Origin: Flavobacterium sp. 9
GTDB lineage: Bacteria > Bacteroidota > Bacteroidia > Flavobacteriales > Flavobacteriaceae
Direction: 5' to 3'
DNA length: 64,000 nucleotides
NCBI RefSeq assembly: GCF_002754195.1
Contig: NZ_PEEU01000001.1
Location: 5,642,001 to 5,706,000, forward strand
The translations under genes were made by a program, and so were the position numbers. The notes beneath the pieces are model-generated. The model worked only from the letters and a program-made list of their open reading frames with translations, was not told the DNA's origin and did not search any database. Below are positions 8,694 to 17,891 of this stretch, in pieces. Positions within the stretch are counted from its first letter, which is position 1. Every line of letters starts with the position of its first letter.

Positions 8694-9878
8694 ATGTGGA
8701 ATAAAATTATAAAAAACGAGGATTTAGTAAGTAAAGTGGAGAAAAAACTAAAGGAAATTTCAAAATCCTTCGACACTTACGATGAATCAGATTGTTCTTT
8801 GTTTTTAGGACAATCAGGATTGGTATTATTCATGGCTTATCATTCTAAGCATAAAGAGCGCCTGAATGAAAGTGAAGCTTATGTTCAGGAGTTATTTGAT
8901 TATTTTCAGGAGCCTGATAATTTGAATTTCTCTTTTGGAATCGCCGGAATTTTGCATACGCTTTATCATTTAGAGAAAGAAGATTTTTTTGATTTTGAGG
9001 ATAACATCAGCGATTTTGACTATTCAATTTTTCATGAATTTATTTCTAATGATACTTCTTTAGATTTTTTGCACGGTAATACAGGCGTTGTATTTAGTCT
9101 CTTAGAACAAAATATAGGGTCCAAATATGATTATTTATTTGATGCCTGGCTAGCTTCGATAGATAGAATAAAAGAAAATGATCCAAATTTTTTAAAATGG
9201 AAAGTTGATTTTACATTGGCAAAAGATGAACATCCTACAGAAGGATATTCTTTTGGACTCGCACATGGAGTTCCGTCTATAATTCTTGTTCTGCTAAAAT
9301 TATTTGACAGAAAGAAAGATTTTAAACTATTAAAATACTTAAATAAAAGTATTGACTTTTTGCTAAGCGTTAGATTTGATGCTTCGTCAGAATTTTATTT
9401 TCCAAGTCAATTAGTAAATAATGATAAAACCGACAGTAATCTGGCTTGGTGTTATGGTGATTTAGGAGTTGCAATGGCAATTTTTCAATATGCTAAATAT
9501 TTTGACAAAAGAGAATTAGTAGAATTTGCATTAGAAATATTTACCAAACATTCCTCAAAAAGGGATGTTCATACATATACGGTTTTTGATGCAAGCATTT
9601 GCCACGGAAGCGCTGGTATTGCACATATTTACGCAAGAATCTATAATTATACTAATATCGAATTATACAGAGAAACTGCCGAATATTGGTACGGAATCAC
9701 TTTAGAAAAAGCGGAACATCCTGATGGAATTGCCGGATATAAGCAATTTCACGGTAAAGATGAGCCATTAGTAAATGAATTTGGTTTGTTTGAAGGAGTT
9801 TCCGGTATCGGACTTTCTTTGATTAGTGCAATCAGTAATATTGAACCAAGATGGGACAGGACATTATTATTATCATAA
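8694..9878 (+). CDS. Lanthionine synthetase C-like cyclase (LanC)
   Basis: A 394-residue cytosolic zinc enzyme that couples Cys thiols to dehydroalanine or dehydrobutyrine in the LanB-treated precursor. The alpha/alpha-barrel family repeats are visible as GxxG-type motifs. All three zinc ligands are present: Cys253 in WCYGDLG and Cys303-His304 in CHGSAG. The conserved His191 of GLAHGVPS is also kept. The ATG at 8694 starts 202 bases after the precursor gene and the stop is 4 bases before lanB. Length is typical for stand-alone LanC proteins. In vivo specificity for the peptide at 8330 is inferred from position only. Confidence 0.93.
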   Translation: MWNKIIKNEDLVSKVEKKLKEISKSFDTYDESDCSLFLGQSGLVLFMAYHSKHKERLNESEAYVQELFDYFQEPDNLNFSFGIAGILHTLYHLEKEDFFDFEDNISDFDYSIFHEFISNDTSLDFLHGNTGVVFSLLEQNIGSKYDYLFDAWLASIDRIKENDPNFLKWKVDFTLAKDEHPTEGYSFGLAHGVPSIILVLLKLFDRKKDFKLLKYLNKSIDFLLSVRFDASSEFYFPSQLVNNDKTDSNLAWCYGDLGVAMAIFQYAKYFDKRELVEFALEIFTKHSSKRDVHTYTVFDASICHGSAGIAHIYARIYNYTNIELYRETAEYWYGITLEKAEHPDGIAGYKQFHGKDEPLVNEFGLFEGVSGIGLSLISAISNIEPRWDRTLLLS

Positions 9879-9882
9879 TTAT

Positions 9883-12800
9883 ATGAAATTTCATTCTCAC
9901 TTTATTTTTCGCTCGCCATTTTATAGCACAGAACAAAAAATTAATGAAACTAATTTTTTGGAAGCATTATATGTGGCATCACCGGCATTTTATGAAGAAT
10001 TTAGAAAACATCTTAATAAACCTATTACTGATAATAAGGATCTAAAGAAAATCAATAATTCGTTGTACAAATATCAAAGTCGTGCAAGTAATCGTTGCAC
10101 ACCATTTGGTTTATTTGCAGGTTTGAGTATTGGTAATTGGTCTGACGAAAATAAAATTGAGCTTAGTAAAGATTTAAATAAAACCCTGAATCGCAGAACT
10201 CGTTTAGACATGAATGTGCTTTTTTGGATTGCACAGGAAATAACAAAACAATCTTTTATTAAACCTCATTTAAGATATTTTCCTAACGCAAGTATCTATT
10301 TAGTTGGAGATTGTTATCGTTATATCGAATATTATTATCTTAATAATCGTCGTTTTCATAAATTAAATAAAGTTGATTATTCACCTTATCTGGATCTTAT
10401 TTTAGAACAAAGCAAAAACGGATTAAATCAGGATGATCTCGTTCATTTATTGATTAATGACGAAATTAGTTTTGAAGAAGCCAATGATTTTGTTGAAGAA
10501 ATAATTGCTTCACAATTGCTTATAAATGAATTTGAGCCTACAATTACCGGAGAAGATTATTTCTCAAGATTGCTTGAAAATCTGGACAATATCTTTAAAA
10601 TAAATCCTGGTAATGAACTAAAGCATTTAATTAATTTACTCGATTCAGTCGATGAATTAATTGAAATTAATGACACATCACTTTTCAATTCTATTGATGC
10701 CTATAAGAGTATCCATCAAAAATTAAAAATCATTCTGCCTGAATTGAGTGAAACAAACTTGTTTCAGATTGATTTGTATAAAGAAGCCGAGACTGCGACT
10801 TTGAACAAAACAATACAGACACAATTACAGAATGCGATTTCGTTTTTAAACAAAATTACACCACCGGAAATAAATTCAAATCTCGAAAACTTTAAAACCA
10901 GATTTGAGGATTATTACGAAGGCAAGGAGATCCCATTATTACTGGCATTAGATACAGAAACAGGAATTGGATATCCGCAAAAAGACAACAATGGAATTAA
11001 TGATTTAATTGATACTATTTATGCAGATGTTACAAGCAAGGAGCAGGAAATAAAATGGGATTCTGTACAGCCGCATTTACTGAAATTAATTATTAGCAGC
11101 ATTAAAGAAAATAAAAAAGTTATTGAAATTAGCGAATCAGATTTTAAAGGAATCGATTTTTCAGATTCAGTATTAACTTCTTCTTATTCAATAATGTTTA
11201 AAGTACTTAATGCCGAAATTAATAAAATTGCGATTTCAGGTACAGGTAATAGCAGCGCTATAAATTTGCTTGGCAGATTTGCGGGCGGCAGTAAAAAACT
11301 CGAAAATATTGTTAAAGAAATTGCAGTATTTGAACAGCAACAAATGCCTGATAAAATCCTGGCAGAAATAGTTCATTTACCCGAAAGCAGAACCGGAAAT
11401 GTTTTATCGCGACCAGCTTTTCGGGATTATGAAATTCCTTATTTAGCCAAAAGTTCTGTTGATGATGAATTTCAGGTTAAAATGGAAGATTTAGTGCTGA
11501 AATTAAAAGACGATAAAATTATTTTATTCGACAATCGTCTAAAAAAAGAAATTATTCCCCGTATGGGAAATGCACATAATCACAGCAATAATAGTTTACC
11601 GGTTTATCATTTTTTAGGTGATTTACAAACTCAATATTTTGCAAAAACAGCTTTAGGTTTCAATTGGGGAGTTTTGACGAATCAATTTAGCTTTTTGCCA
11701 AGAGTCGAATATCAAAATTCAGTTTTAAGTCCGGCAACATGGCAATTAAATAAGCATGATTTAGAACCATTTCAGAATAAAACAGCAACGAATATTGAAA
11801 AACAAAAGTTCTTTTTTGATTTAAAAGAACGAATTGAATTGCCAAACAAGTTTTTAGTAATTGAATATGATAACGAATTATTGATTTCAACGGATAATCC
11901 AATAGCGGTTGACACCTTTATAGATATGGTAAAAAATAGGGATCAACTTACCATATTTGAGTATTTATTCGAAAAAGATTCGGCACTAATTAAAGACACA
12001 GAAGGAGCAGAGTTCGCAAACGAATGCATTGCAATTGTACTAAATGAAACCACTAAAAAGGAATCACAAAAAGTTGTAGAAAAGAAGACTTTTGCAACCA
12101 AACAAACATTTGGCATTGGAAGCGAATGGTTGTATTATAAAATTTATTGTGGTGTAAAAACTGCCGATTCTATTTTATCGGAAAAAATAAAATATATAAC
12201 CGAAAAGCTTTTAAGCGAAAATAGTATTGATCAATGGTTTTTTATCAGATATGCAGATCCTGATATTCATCTAAGATTTAGATTGCATATTACTAATTTC
12301 GAAAAGTATGGCGAAATATTACAGCTTATAAATACCGAATTAGAACCATTATTAGACCAACATATTATATCTAAAATTCAAGTTGATACATACAAGCGAG
12401 AATTAGATCGATATGGCGATAATAGCATTGAACTTGCCGAACAATTGTTTTATAATGACAGCGTATTTGTTATGGATATGCTGGAAATGATTGATGCTGA
12501 TAATGGCGGAACAATTAGATGGCAAATGGCAATTCGATCAGTCGATGAATTTTTGAATGATTTTAGATTGACATTAGAAGAAAAGTATAATTTGATAGAA
12601 ATGCTTAGTAATTCTTTTTTTAAAGAACACGGCGGAAAACAAGAGTTAAAAAGAACTTTGAATCAGAAATTCAGAACATTACGAAGTCAACTAGAAGATA
12701 TTCTGGATTCGAATAATGAAGAAGAAAAAGAATATTATCCAATTGTAGAATTACTTCAGATTCGAAGTCAATCTAATCAATTAATTGTGGATGAAATTCT

Positions 12801-13017
12801 AAAATTAAGAGATCAAAACGAATTAAAAGTAAAATTAGGCGGATTACTTTCAAGTTTGTTGCACATGAATTTAGACAGACTTTTTATGGGACGCAATCGT
12901 ACCAATGAGTTTGTAGTTTACGATTTATTGGCGAGATATTACAAAGGGAAGTTAGCAAGATTAAAATTTGATTGTAAAACGTCTCTAATAGATTCTGAGC
13001 TTATGCAGCTGCGTTAA
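9883..13017 (+). CDS. Class I lanthipeptide dehydratase (LanB, full length)
   Basis: A 1044-residue dehydratase that uses glutamyl-tRNA to glutamylate Ser/Thr of the precursor and then eliminates glutamate. I chose the ATG at 9883, because the N-terminus MKFHSHFIFRSPFYS matches the family start and it begins 4 bases after lanC; an in-frame GTG at 9826 would overlap lanC. The glutamylation domain shows RCTPFGLFAGLSIG at about 71-84. The C-terminal SpaB_C/elimination domain starts near 743 (FGIGSEWLYYKIY) and carries FIRYADPDIHLRFRL. Both domains are in one chain, unlike the split LanB of pinensin clusters. No frameshift is seen. Confidence 0.93.
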   Translation: MKFHSHFIFRSPFYSTEQKINETNFLEALYVASPAFYEEFRKHLNKPITDNKDLKKINNSLYKYQSRASNRCTPFGLFAGLSIGNWSDENKIELSKDLNKTLNRRTRLDMNVLFWIAQEITKQSFIKPHLRYFPNASIYLVGDCYRYIEYYYLNNRRFHKLNKVDYSPYLDLILEQSKNGLNQDDLVHLLINDEISFEEANDFVEEIIASQLLINEFEPTITGEDYFSRLLENLDNIFKINPGNELKHLINLLDSVDELIEINDTSLFNSIDAYKSIHQKLKIILPELSETNLFQIDLYKEAETATLNKTIQTQLQNAISFLNKITPPEINSNLENFKTRFEDYYEGKEIPLLLALDTETGIGYPQKDNNGINDLIDTIYADVTSKEQEIKWDSVQPHLLKLIISSIKENKKVIEISESDFKGIDFSDSVLTSSYSIMFKVLNAEINKIAISGTGNSSAINLLGRFAGGSKKLENIVKEIAVFEQQQMPDKILAEIVHLPESRTGNVLSRPAFRDYEIPYLAKSSVDDEFQVKMEDLVLKLKDDKIILFDNRLKKEIIPRMGNAHNHSNNSLPVYHFLGDLQTQYFAKTALGFNWGVLTNQFSFLPRVEYQNSVLSPATWQLNKHDLEPFQNKTATNIEKQKFFFDLKERIELPNKFLVIEYDNELLISTDNPIAVDTFIDMVKNRDQLTIFEYLFEKDSALIKDTEGAEFANECIAIVLNETTKKESQKVVEKKTFATKQTFGIGSEWLYYKIYCGVKTADSILSEKIKYITEKLLSENSIDQWFFIRYADPDIHLRFRLHITNFEKYGEILQLINTELEPLLDQHIISKIQVDTYKRELDRYGDNSIELAEQLFYNDSVFVMDMLEMIDADNGGTIRWQMAIRSVDEFLNDFRLTLEEKYNLIEMLSNSFFKEHGGKQELKRTLNQKFRTLRSQLEDILDSNNEEEKEYYPIVELLQIRSQSNQLIVDEILKLRDQNELKVKLGGLLSSLLHMNLDRLFMGRNRTNEFVVYDLLARYYKGKLARLKFDCKTSLIDSELMQLR

Positions 13018-13019
13018 AG

Positions 13020-13192
13020 CGCAATGTCATTAAGTAAAGGAAAATATTTTAGCACTGCATTGAATGAATCTCTCGCAAAGTCGCGAAGTTGCGAAGACTT
13101 AAATGAAGGATATAAATTTGGCTTCTTTGTGACTTTGCGAGAAAATTTTCTCGTCATAATTGTGTAAGTAAGCTTAACATAGTGACATTGCG
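13020..13192. repeat. Nested inverted-repeat element after lanB
   Basis: Outer arms CGCAATGTCA (13020-13029) and TGACATTGCG (13183-13192) are perfect reverse complements. Inner arms TCTCGCAAAGTC (13071-13082) and GACTTTGCGAGA (13131-13142) are as well. The inner arms resemble the GCAAAG/CTTTGCG stretches near 3785 and 3940. This is likely a small non-coding repeat that also ends transcription of the lanthipeptide operon. Confidence 0.7.
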
Positions 13193-13402
13193 TTAAAGTA
13201 AAAAAATAATAAATGCCTTTCATTTTGGAAGGCGTATCGTATCATTTTGATAAGAAAATATAAAGTATATAAAGATTTGGTTTTGTAATTATTTATTAGT
13301 CAGTAATTTGTGGTGTTTTGGAGTGGTTTGGCATAGCGTTTGTTTTTTATGGTTTTGAAATAAACTTATATAGTCCCAAAACACCATCAAATTATTAGAA
13401 AT

Positions 13403-13549
13403 ATGAAAGCAAATAAAACAAGAAACAAAGAGATTACTAAACTTTATATGTCAAATAAATCATTGAAGAATAAAGACAGAACCATTAACTTAATGGTATT
13501 TTCTATCGTCTTTTTTATAGCTATTTTGCTAATCTCTCAAATAGTTTAG
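13403..13549 (+). CDS. Small single-span membrane protein, unknown
   Basis: A 48-residue reading frame starting at the ATG 13403-13405. The first half is strongly basic and hydrophilic (Lys, Arg, Asn). The second half is one hydrophobic helix, LMVFSIVFFIAILLISQIV, ending at the stop, so it should be a tail-anchored inner-membrane peptide. It follows the lanthipeptide operon and a repeat element by 386 bases, on the same strand. A role in immunity is possible but unsupported; many Bacteroidota small membrane proteins look like this. Confidence 0.55.
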   Translation: MKANKTRNKEITKLYMSNKSLKNKDRTINLMVFSIVFFIAILLISQIV

Positions 13550-13648
13550 GTAAAATTTAATACAAGTTGTTTCAGAATCATAAAATTTTATTATTTTGGC
13601 AAAAACTTTTACTATATAATTTACTAAACCGAATTTAACCAAACCATT

Positions 13649-13795
13649 ATGAAAATTATAAACCCTATTATTGATCCTAGAATCAACCTAACATCGAAAA
13701 AAAGTTTCTTTTCAAGCTTATTTCAAAACAAAACAGAAGAACCGGTTAATGCTACAATAGAAAAGCCAAATAAAGAAGTTCGTAAGAATAAATAA
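13649..13795 (+). CDS. Small basic hypothetical protein
   Basis: A 48-residue reading frame from the ATG at 13649 with no signal peptide, no Cys and no membrane helix. It begins MKIINPIIDPRINL, continues with SKKSFFSSLFQNK and ends in a Lys/Glu-rich tail. A strong terminator follows 5 bases after the stop, and the gene lies in the right orientation behind the small membrane-protein gene, which supports its being expressed. Function is unknown. Confidence 0.5.
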   Translation: MKIINPIIDPRINLTSKKSFFSSLFQNKTEEPVNATIEKPNKEVRKNK

Positions 13796-13798
13796 ATA

Positions 13799-13836
13799 AA
13801 AACCTCCAAAGTCATTTGATTTTGGAGGTTTTTTAT
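13799..13836. terminator. Bidirectional Rho-independent terminator
   Basis: Perfect arms AACCTCCAAA (13801-13810) and TTTGGAGGTT (13821-13830) are flanked by A and T runs on either side. It lies between the small gene ending at 13795 and the convergent YdeI-like gene ending at 13846, and can serve both. Confidence 0.88.
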
Positions 13837-13845
13837 TTTATAAAA

Positions 13846-14460
13846 TTATTTCTTTGCGTATTGCCAGAATCTGCCTTTTCCTTCGGCAATCCATTCCAGA
13901 GATTGTTCTATTCGTTTTTGTCTTGTAGCGTCTGTTTTAGCGTCGATTATCCAAACTAAATAATCTTTGCGAAAAGAATCTGATTTCGATTCCCAAACCT
14001 CTTTTGCTTGTTTATTTGCGTTAAGCACTTCTGTTAAATAATCTGGCGTTTCAAACACTTTTGGTTTGTCAGATACAGGCTTTTCTTTTTTGATTCCATT
14101 CTCATTAATTGTCATTGCTTCTTTAAGAAATGAAACCAAAACTTGCTTTGATGGTAATTCAGAAACAGATTTCAGTTTATCCATATAGCCAAATTTCTTT
14201 CCGGCTTTTACACTTTCTACGATTTCTTTGTCTTTCATGAATTCTGCTTTATACAGACTGAAAGAGCAATGGTTTTTGAAACCCGCAATCATACATAAAT
14301 GGTCGCCTTTGTATGAGTAATGAGGAGTTCCCCATTTAATATCTTCCGCTGCATCCGGACAGGTTTCATGAATAATTTGTCGTAGATATTCGAGGATTGG
14401 CTTTGCAAAGTCTTCCGATTTTGCAATATATCCGTCTACTTTTGAATTTAATTGTGCCAT
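13846..14460 (-). CDS. DUF1801/YdeI (OmdA-like) family protein
   Basis: A 204-residue cytosolic protein with two recognisable parts. Residues about 1-115 match the DUF1801 (YdhG-like, frataxin-like fold) domain, with KWGTPHYSYKGDHLCMIAGF as the typical core. Residues about 130-204 match the YdeI/OmdA C-terminal helices, ending RIEQSLEWIAEGKGRFWQY. Relatives are described as bacteriocin-protection or OmpD-associated proteins, but their biochemical role is not settled. Its closeness to the lanthipeptide genes is tempting, yet the family is common across Flavobacterium, so I do not read it as immunity. It is transcribed alone. Confidence 0.85.
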   Translation of the reverse strand: MAQLNSKVDGYIAKSEDFAKPILEYLRQIIHETCPDAAEDIKWGTPHYSYKGDHLCMIAGFKNHCSFSLYKAEFMKDKEIVESVKAGKKFGYMDKLKSVSELPSKQVLVSFLKEAMTINENGIKKEKPVSDKPKVFETPDYLTEVLNANKQAKEVWESKSDSFRKDYLVWIIDAKTDATRQKRIEQSLEWIAEGKGRFWQYAKK

Positions 14461-14743
14461 TTTAAGTGTGTTTTGAGAATGGGAAATCTGCAGCTAAAGA
14501 TAATTCGTATTTTTAAGTTTCTCAAAATTATCATATTAATAAATGCAAAATAGGATTGATATCCAGATAGTTTGATTCAAAGCTTAAGTTTGTTTTAAGT
14601 TATCGCGATGTTATGAGACTATAAAAATGTGAGGTATTTAGCTTAGTTATGTTACAATTTATATATTGTTTAGGTCTAATTCGTTCTTTTTCAGTTTTGT
14701 ACTGTTAAAATTAATATATTTACACCAACAAATAATTATTAAG

Positions 14744-14935
14744 ATGCAAGAAGGTACAGTAAAATTCTTCAATGAAGAAAAAGGTTTTGGTTTTATTACA
14801 CCAAAAAATGGTGGAAGTGAAATTTTTGTTCATGTTTCAGGTTTATCAGAAAATATACGTGAGAACGATGAAGTACGTTATGACATAGCAGAAGGTAAAA
14901 AAGGACCTAATGCTGTAAATGTTGTAGTAGCCTAA
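14744..14935 (+). CDS. Cold-shock protein (CspA family)
   Basis: A 63-residue single-domain OB-fold RNA/DNA chaperone. I chose the ATG at 14744, giving MQEGTVKFFNEEKGFGFI; the longer frame from 14666 adds a non-homologous N-terminus. Both nucleic-acid-binding motifs are intact: RNP1 as KGFGFI and RNP2 as EIFVHVS. Length and sequence are typical of Bacteroidota Csp proteins, which melt RNA secondary structure and are often cold-induced. It is monocistronic, with an AT-rich leader and a strong terminator. A TATATTTA sequence at 14715-14722 may be its -7 box. Confidence 0.95.
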   Translation: MQEGTVKFFNEEKGFGFITPKNGGSEIFVHVSGLSENIRENDEVRYDIAEGKKGPNAVNVVVA

Positions 14936-14951
14936 TACATTAGGACAAAGA

Positions 14952-14987
14952 AAAAAAGCACCTGTCGAAAAACAGGTGCTTTTTTTT
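14952..14987 (+). terminator. Rho-independent terminator of the cold-shock gene
   Basis: GCACCTGT and ACAGGTGC form the stem around a short GC-poor loop, with A residues before and eight T residues after, starting 16 bases behind the stop codon. Confidence 0.9.
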
Positions 14988-15015
14988 GGAAAAAACATTT
15001 AGAGATATCTAGCTC

Positions 15016-16047
15016 TTATAAAGGATTATTTAAGAACTTAATAGTATTCAAATCAATTGTATAAGGTTCCTGAACATTCATTTCGTAAGTTACTTCTATT
15101 TCATTTTCAGATACAAATTCTATTGTTTTAGCGCATCCATGAGCACAGGATTCCACAATAATAGGAAAGTACAATTTTTTGTTTTTGTCATATCCTATAA
15201 CGTTGTGTCTAAAATAAGTGACAATTTTGAAAGATTCATTTTCGGTAACCTGGTCTTTATCATATTCGCCATTAAGTTTAAATAAATCTTCAGAATAGTA
15301 TGTGCTTGTTATAATATCAGGCGATTTCCCGTTTTTTGGAGCATTATCTGAATACCATTTTTGCTCAAAATTCGTATAATAATTAATGTCTTTTTCTTTT
15401 CCCGTTGGTTTGTAAATCCATTTGCTTTGATTCGCGAAATCATATAATTCTTTCTTGATTGCAGGATTAGAATCTAAAGTTTTATTTTCTTCGAAATTGC
15501 CATCAACTGCTTCTCCGGATCTTACTGTATTTTCTCCAATATATTCTAATGTATAGAATTTAAGAGTATTCATGTTTAACATTATAAAACTCAAATACAA
15601 ACCAGGATCTCCATTACCCATTGGAGATTTCTGTACTGCAAATAGAAAATAGTCTACATTTTGAATCTTCTTTCTTAAAAAAAGTTGGGGATCGATATTG
15701 ACAAGAGAATATTCAATTTTTAATAAAGTATCTGTTTGAATTAATTTTAAGTTCTCTTTGCTTTTTTTAAATTTTGAAATTATCAGTACAACTTTATCTC
15801 CGGAAAACAAAAATTTATCATCGTCGGTGGCTGCGTCTTCGTTACCCGATATTTTAATTACTTCAGTATTATTAGAATTAGCAATAGAAAATATAGTCGA
15901 CATTTTAGGACTAGCATCTATTTTGGTACTATCTTTTTTAATGCTTGTATTTGCGTTATTATCAGCTGTTTTTTCATCATTCTTGCAAGAAGATAAAGTA
16001 ATAAGAGCTAAAAGAATTGCGGCTAGTTTGTTTTTAATTGCTTTCAA
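15016..16047 (-). CDS. Lipoprotein, unknown function
   Basis: A 343-residue precursor with signal MKAIKNKLAAILLALITLSSC and a clear lipobox (LSSC, Cys21), so it should be anchored in the outer or inner membrane. The mature part starts with an Asp/Asn/Lys-rich linker and continues as a mainly beta-strand domain containing YFRHNVIGYDKNKKLYFP and CAHGCAKTIEFV near the C-terminus. I do not recognise the family. It is the first of seven predicted lipoproteins in 15-21.7 kb and is convergent with the cold-shock gene. Confidence 0.75.
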   Translation of the reverse strand: MKAIKNKLAAILLALITLSSCKNDEKTADNNANTSIKKDSTKIDASPKMSTIFSIANSNNTEVIKISGNEDAATDDDKFLFSGDKVVLIISKFKKSKENLKLIQTDTLLKIEYSLVNIDPQLFLRKKIQNVDYFLFAVQKSPMGNGDPGLYLSFIMLNMNTLKFYTLEYIGENTVRSGEAVDGNFEENKTLDSNPAIKKELYDFANQSKWIYKPTGKEKDINYYTNFEQKWYSDNAPKNGKSPDIITSTYYSEDLFKLNGEYDKDQVTENESFKIVTYFRHNVIGYDKNKKLYFPIIVESCAHGCAKTIEFVSENEIEVTYEMNVQEPYTIDLNTIKFLNNPL

Positions 16048-16197
16048 TTAATAGTCTGTTTTTGGTTGATGGAAAGATAAAATTTATTTTAGAATTTAAA
16101 AATAAAGTAGCCAAAGTCTTTTTAAAATTTTATAATTATTGCTTTAATCTTTTGGATTTGACAATTAAAATTTGCTAGTTTTACTTAAAAACAAATC

Positions 16198-17184
16198 GTG
16201 GTAAAAAAAGTACTTTTTCTATTTCTTGTTTCAATAATTACAATTTCCTGTAAAAAGGAAAAGCAAGAACCTATTAAAGAAATCCCAAAAGAAACCCAGA
16301 AAGTTGCTAAGGTTGAAACTTATGATGATACAAATAAGGATTTTACAATTGCTCCCGTCGATTTTTTGGATGAAAAGTATAAAACCAAAGGGTTTGTTCT
16401 TCCGGATCATGCGCCTTCATTTCCAACTTATACTTACTTTGATAAAAGTTTGGGAGGATTTGTAGTTAACTACATTGGGAAATCAGCATTCATTCAGTAC
16501 AAGTGGAGTGCTGATTATTCAGGGAGTTATTTTTCTCAGTTTAAAGATTTAGGGGTAGAAGGAGAAAATAATAAAGCAAAACAAGTAAACGAGATCGTAA
16601 CTAAGATTTTAAAACGAGAGTTGAAGGATTATTATATCGTTGCTGATTTTTTGCCTAAAGAAGCTATTCGGGAATATATGAATGATGGATCGGGAGAATT
16701 TGAGCTGAAAGAAAATGCACAAACTTATTTTTATGTTTACGAGAATAATAAATGGGTTTTTATAAAGAAACTTCCAACCATGAAAATTAAAAAAGAAGGA
16801 GTTGATCTTTATAATGATTTATTGTTGTTTCATAAACTAAAAAATATCAAACCAATTGCAGAAAAGTTTCAAGGAAAATTTAGAGCCGAAGTAGACGGAG
16901 AAGTTACAATGAATGAAATAGGTCATACGACATATTATTTTACAATTACGGAGAACCAAATTGATTTGAAATCTGAAGCCATTAGAGGAGATTTTGTATG
17001 TGAGGGAAATTATAAGGGGATCCAAGAAGATAATATCTTAGAATTGTATTATGATAGAAATGATCAACGATGCATAAAGTTGGAGGCAACATATTCAATA
17101 AAAAAAGAAGGAGATGATTTTTTTATTAAAGGAATTGGCGGTGAAGTAAGGGCCAATGATTGGATAAAAATGTATATAGAATAG
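16198..17184 (+). CDS. Lipoprotein, unknown function
   Basis: A 328-residue precursor starting at GTG 16198; no ATG further in keeps the signal MVKKVLFLFLVSIITISC with its lipobox Cys18. The mature protein has a long Lys/Glu-rich linker, a central region with YFDKSLGGFVVNYIGKSAF, and a C-terminal half rich in beta strands (FRAEVDGEVTMNEIGHTTYYF) that resembles calycin-like barrels in pattern. I cannot name a family. It is followed by another lipoprotein in the same direction 56 bases on. Confidence 0.72.
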   Translation: MVKKVLFLFLVSIITISCKKEKQEPIKEIPKETQKVAKVETYDDTNKDFTIAPVDFLDEKYKTKGFVLPDHAPSFPTYTYFDKSLGGFVVNYIGKSAFIQYKWSADYSGSYFSQFKDLGVEGENNKAKQVNEIVTKILKRELKDYYIVADFLPKEAIREYMNDGSGEFELKENAQTYFYVYENNKWVFIKKLPTMKIKKEGVDLYNDLLLFHKLKNIKPIAEKFQGKFRAEVDGEVTMNEIGHTTYYFTITENQIDLKSEAIRGDFVCEGNYKGIQEDNILELYYDRNDQRCIKLEATYSIKKEGDDFFIKGIGGEVRANDWIKMYIE

Positions 17185-17240
17185 AGAACAAAGAGCAAAG
17201 AATAGAGAATAGAGAATAAAGAATATAGATAAAATAAAAG
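17185..17240 (+). repeat. Short imperfect direct repeats
   Basis: The 56-base gap contains several near-copies of AGAGAATA/AAAGAATA in tandem. They look like a slippage product rather than a regulatory site. The ribosome-binding region of the next lipoprotein lies at the right end. Confidence 0.45.
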
Positions 17241-17873
17241 ATGAAAATTAGAATAATTATTGGTGTGCTGTTTTTCTCTTTATTTACTTGTAATGAAGCA
17301 AAAAAAGAAACGAAGAAAGAAATAAAAGAAAAAGTACCAAAAGTAACTGAAGATAAAATTGAACCAGTAATTAATGATCAATTAACTGATTTCGTTGGAT
17401 TGTATGAGTATAAAGATGTTGACAATCCAAGGGAAAGTCTTTTTCTGGTTTTGAAAATAGTTGATCCTGGAAGCATTCCTAATTTTGAAGGATATTTGTG
17501 GAAAGAGAAGAAAGAGAACGGAGAAGTTGTTGAGCAAACATTAGCGGGATTGCTTTACGGTAATACAGATTTGTTTGATGAAGTAAGAGAAGGTTATGCG
17601 CCCGGTTTTTTCGTTGCCAATATACAAGTAGAACCATTTGAGAATAATGAATTAAAAGTGACTATAGATGGAGATTCTTCGGCTATTTTCGAAAATCCCC
17701 TTCCGTTTAGTATTAAATCAACCAAAGAAGCTCTTGCAAAAGGATATAAAATATGGGAAGTTACAGAAATGGATATTTCCAAAAATTTGATTTTTGAAGT
17801 AAAAAATCCTAATGAATTAATACTGAGATCAGATCTTGGTTCAGATGAAAAAACATTCAGTAAGACAAAATAA
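17241..17873 (+). CDS. Lipoprotein, unknown function
   Basis: A 210-residue precursor with signal MKIRIIIGVLFFSLFTC (lipobox Cys17), a Lys/Glu-rich spacer of about 30 residues and one globular domain beginning FVGLYEYKDVDNPRESLFLV. The opening DFVGLYEY is often seen at the start of small beta-barrel lipoproteins in Bacteroidota, but I cannot assign a family. It sits between the lipoprotein at 16198 and the sirtuin gene, all on the plus strand with short gaps (56 and 18 bases), so they may form one transcript. Confidence 0.72.
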   Translation: MKIRIIIGVLFFSLFTCNEAKKETKKEIKEKVPKVTEDKIEPVINDQLTDFVGLYEYKDVDNPRESLFLVLKIVDPGSIPNFEGYLWKEKKENGEVVEQTLAGLLYGNTDLFDEVREGYAPGFFVANIQVEPFENNELKVTIDGDSSAIFENPLPFSIKSTKEALAKGYKIWEVTEMDISKNLIFEVKNPNELILRSDLGSDEKTFSKTK

Positions 17874-17891
17874 CATTTAGAGAATTAAAAC

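Noticed and set aside
13846..14460. YdeI/OmdA-like protein as a dedicated immunity factor of the lanthipeptide
   Set aside because: Some relatives are called bacteriocin-protection proteins, but the family is widespread, the gene is on the opposite strand and separated by a terminator and two other genes.
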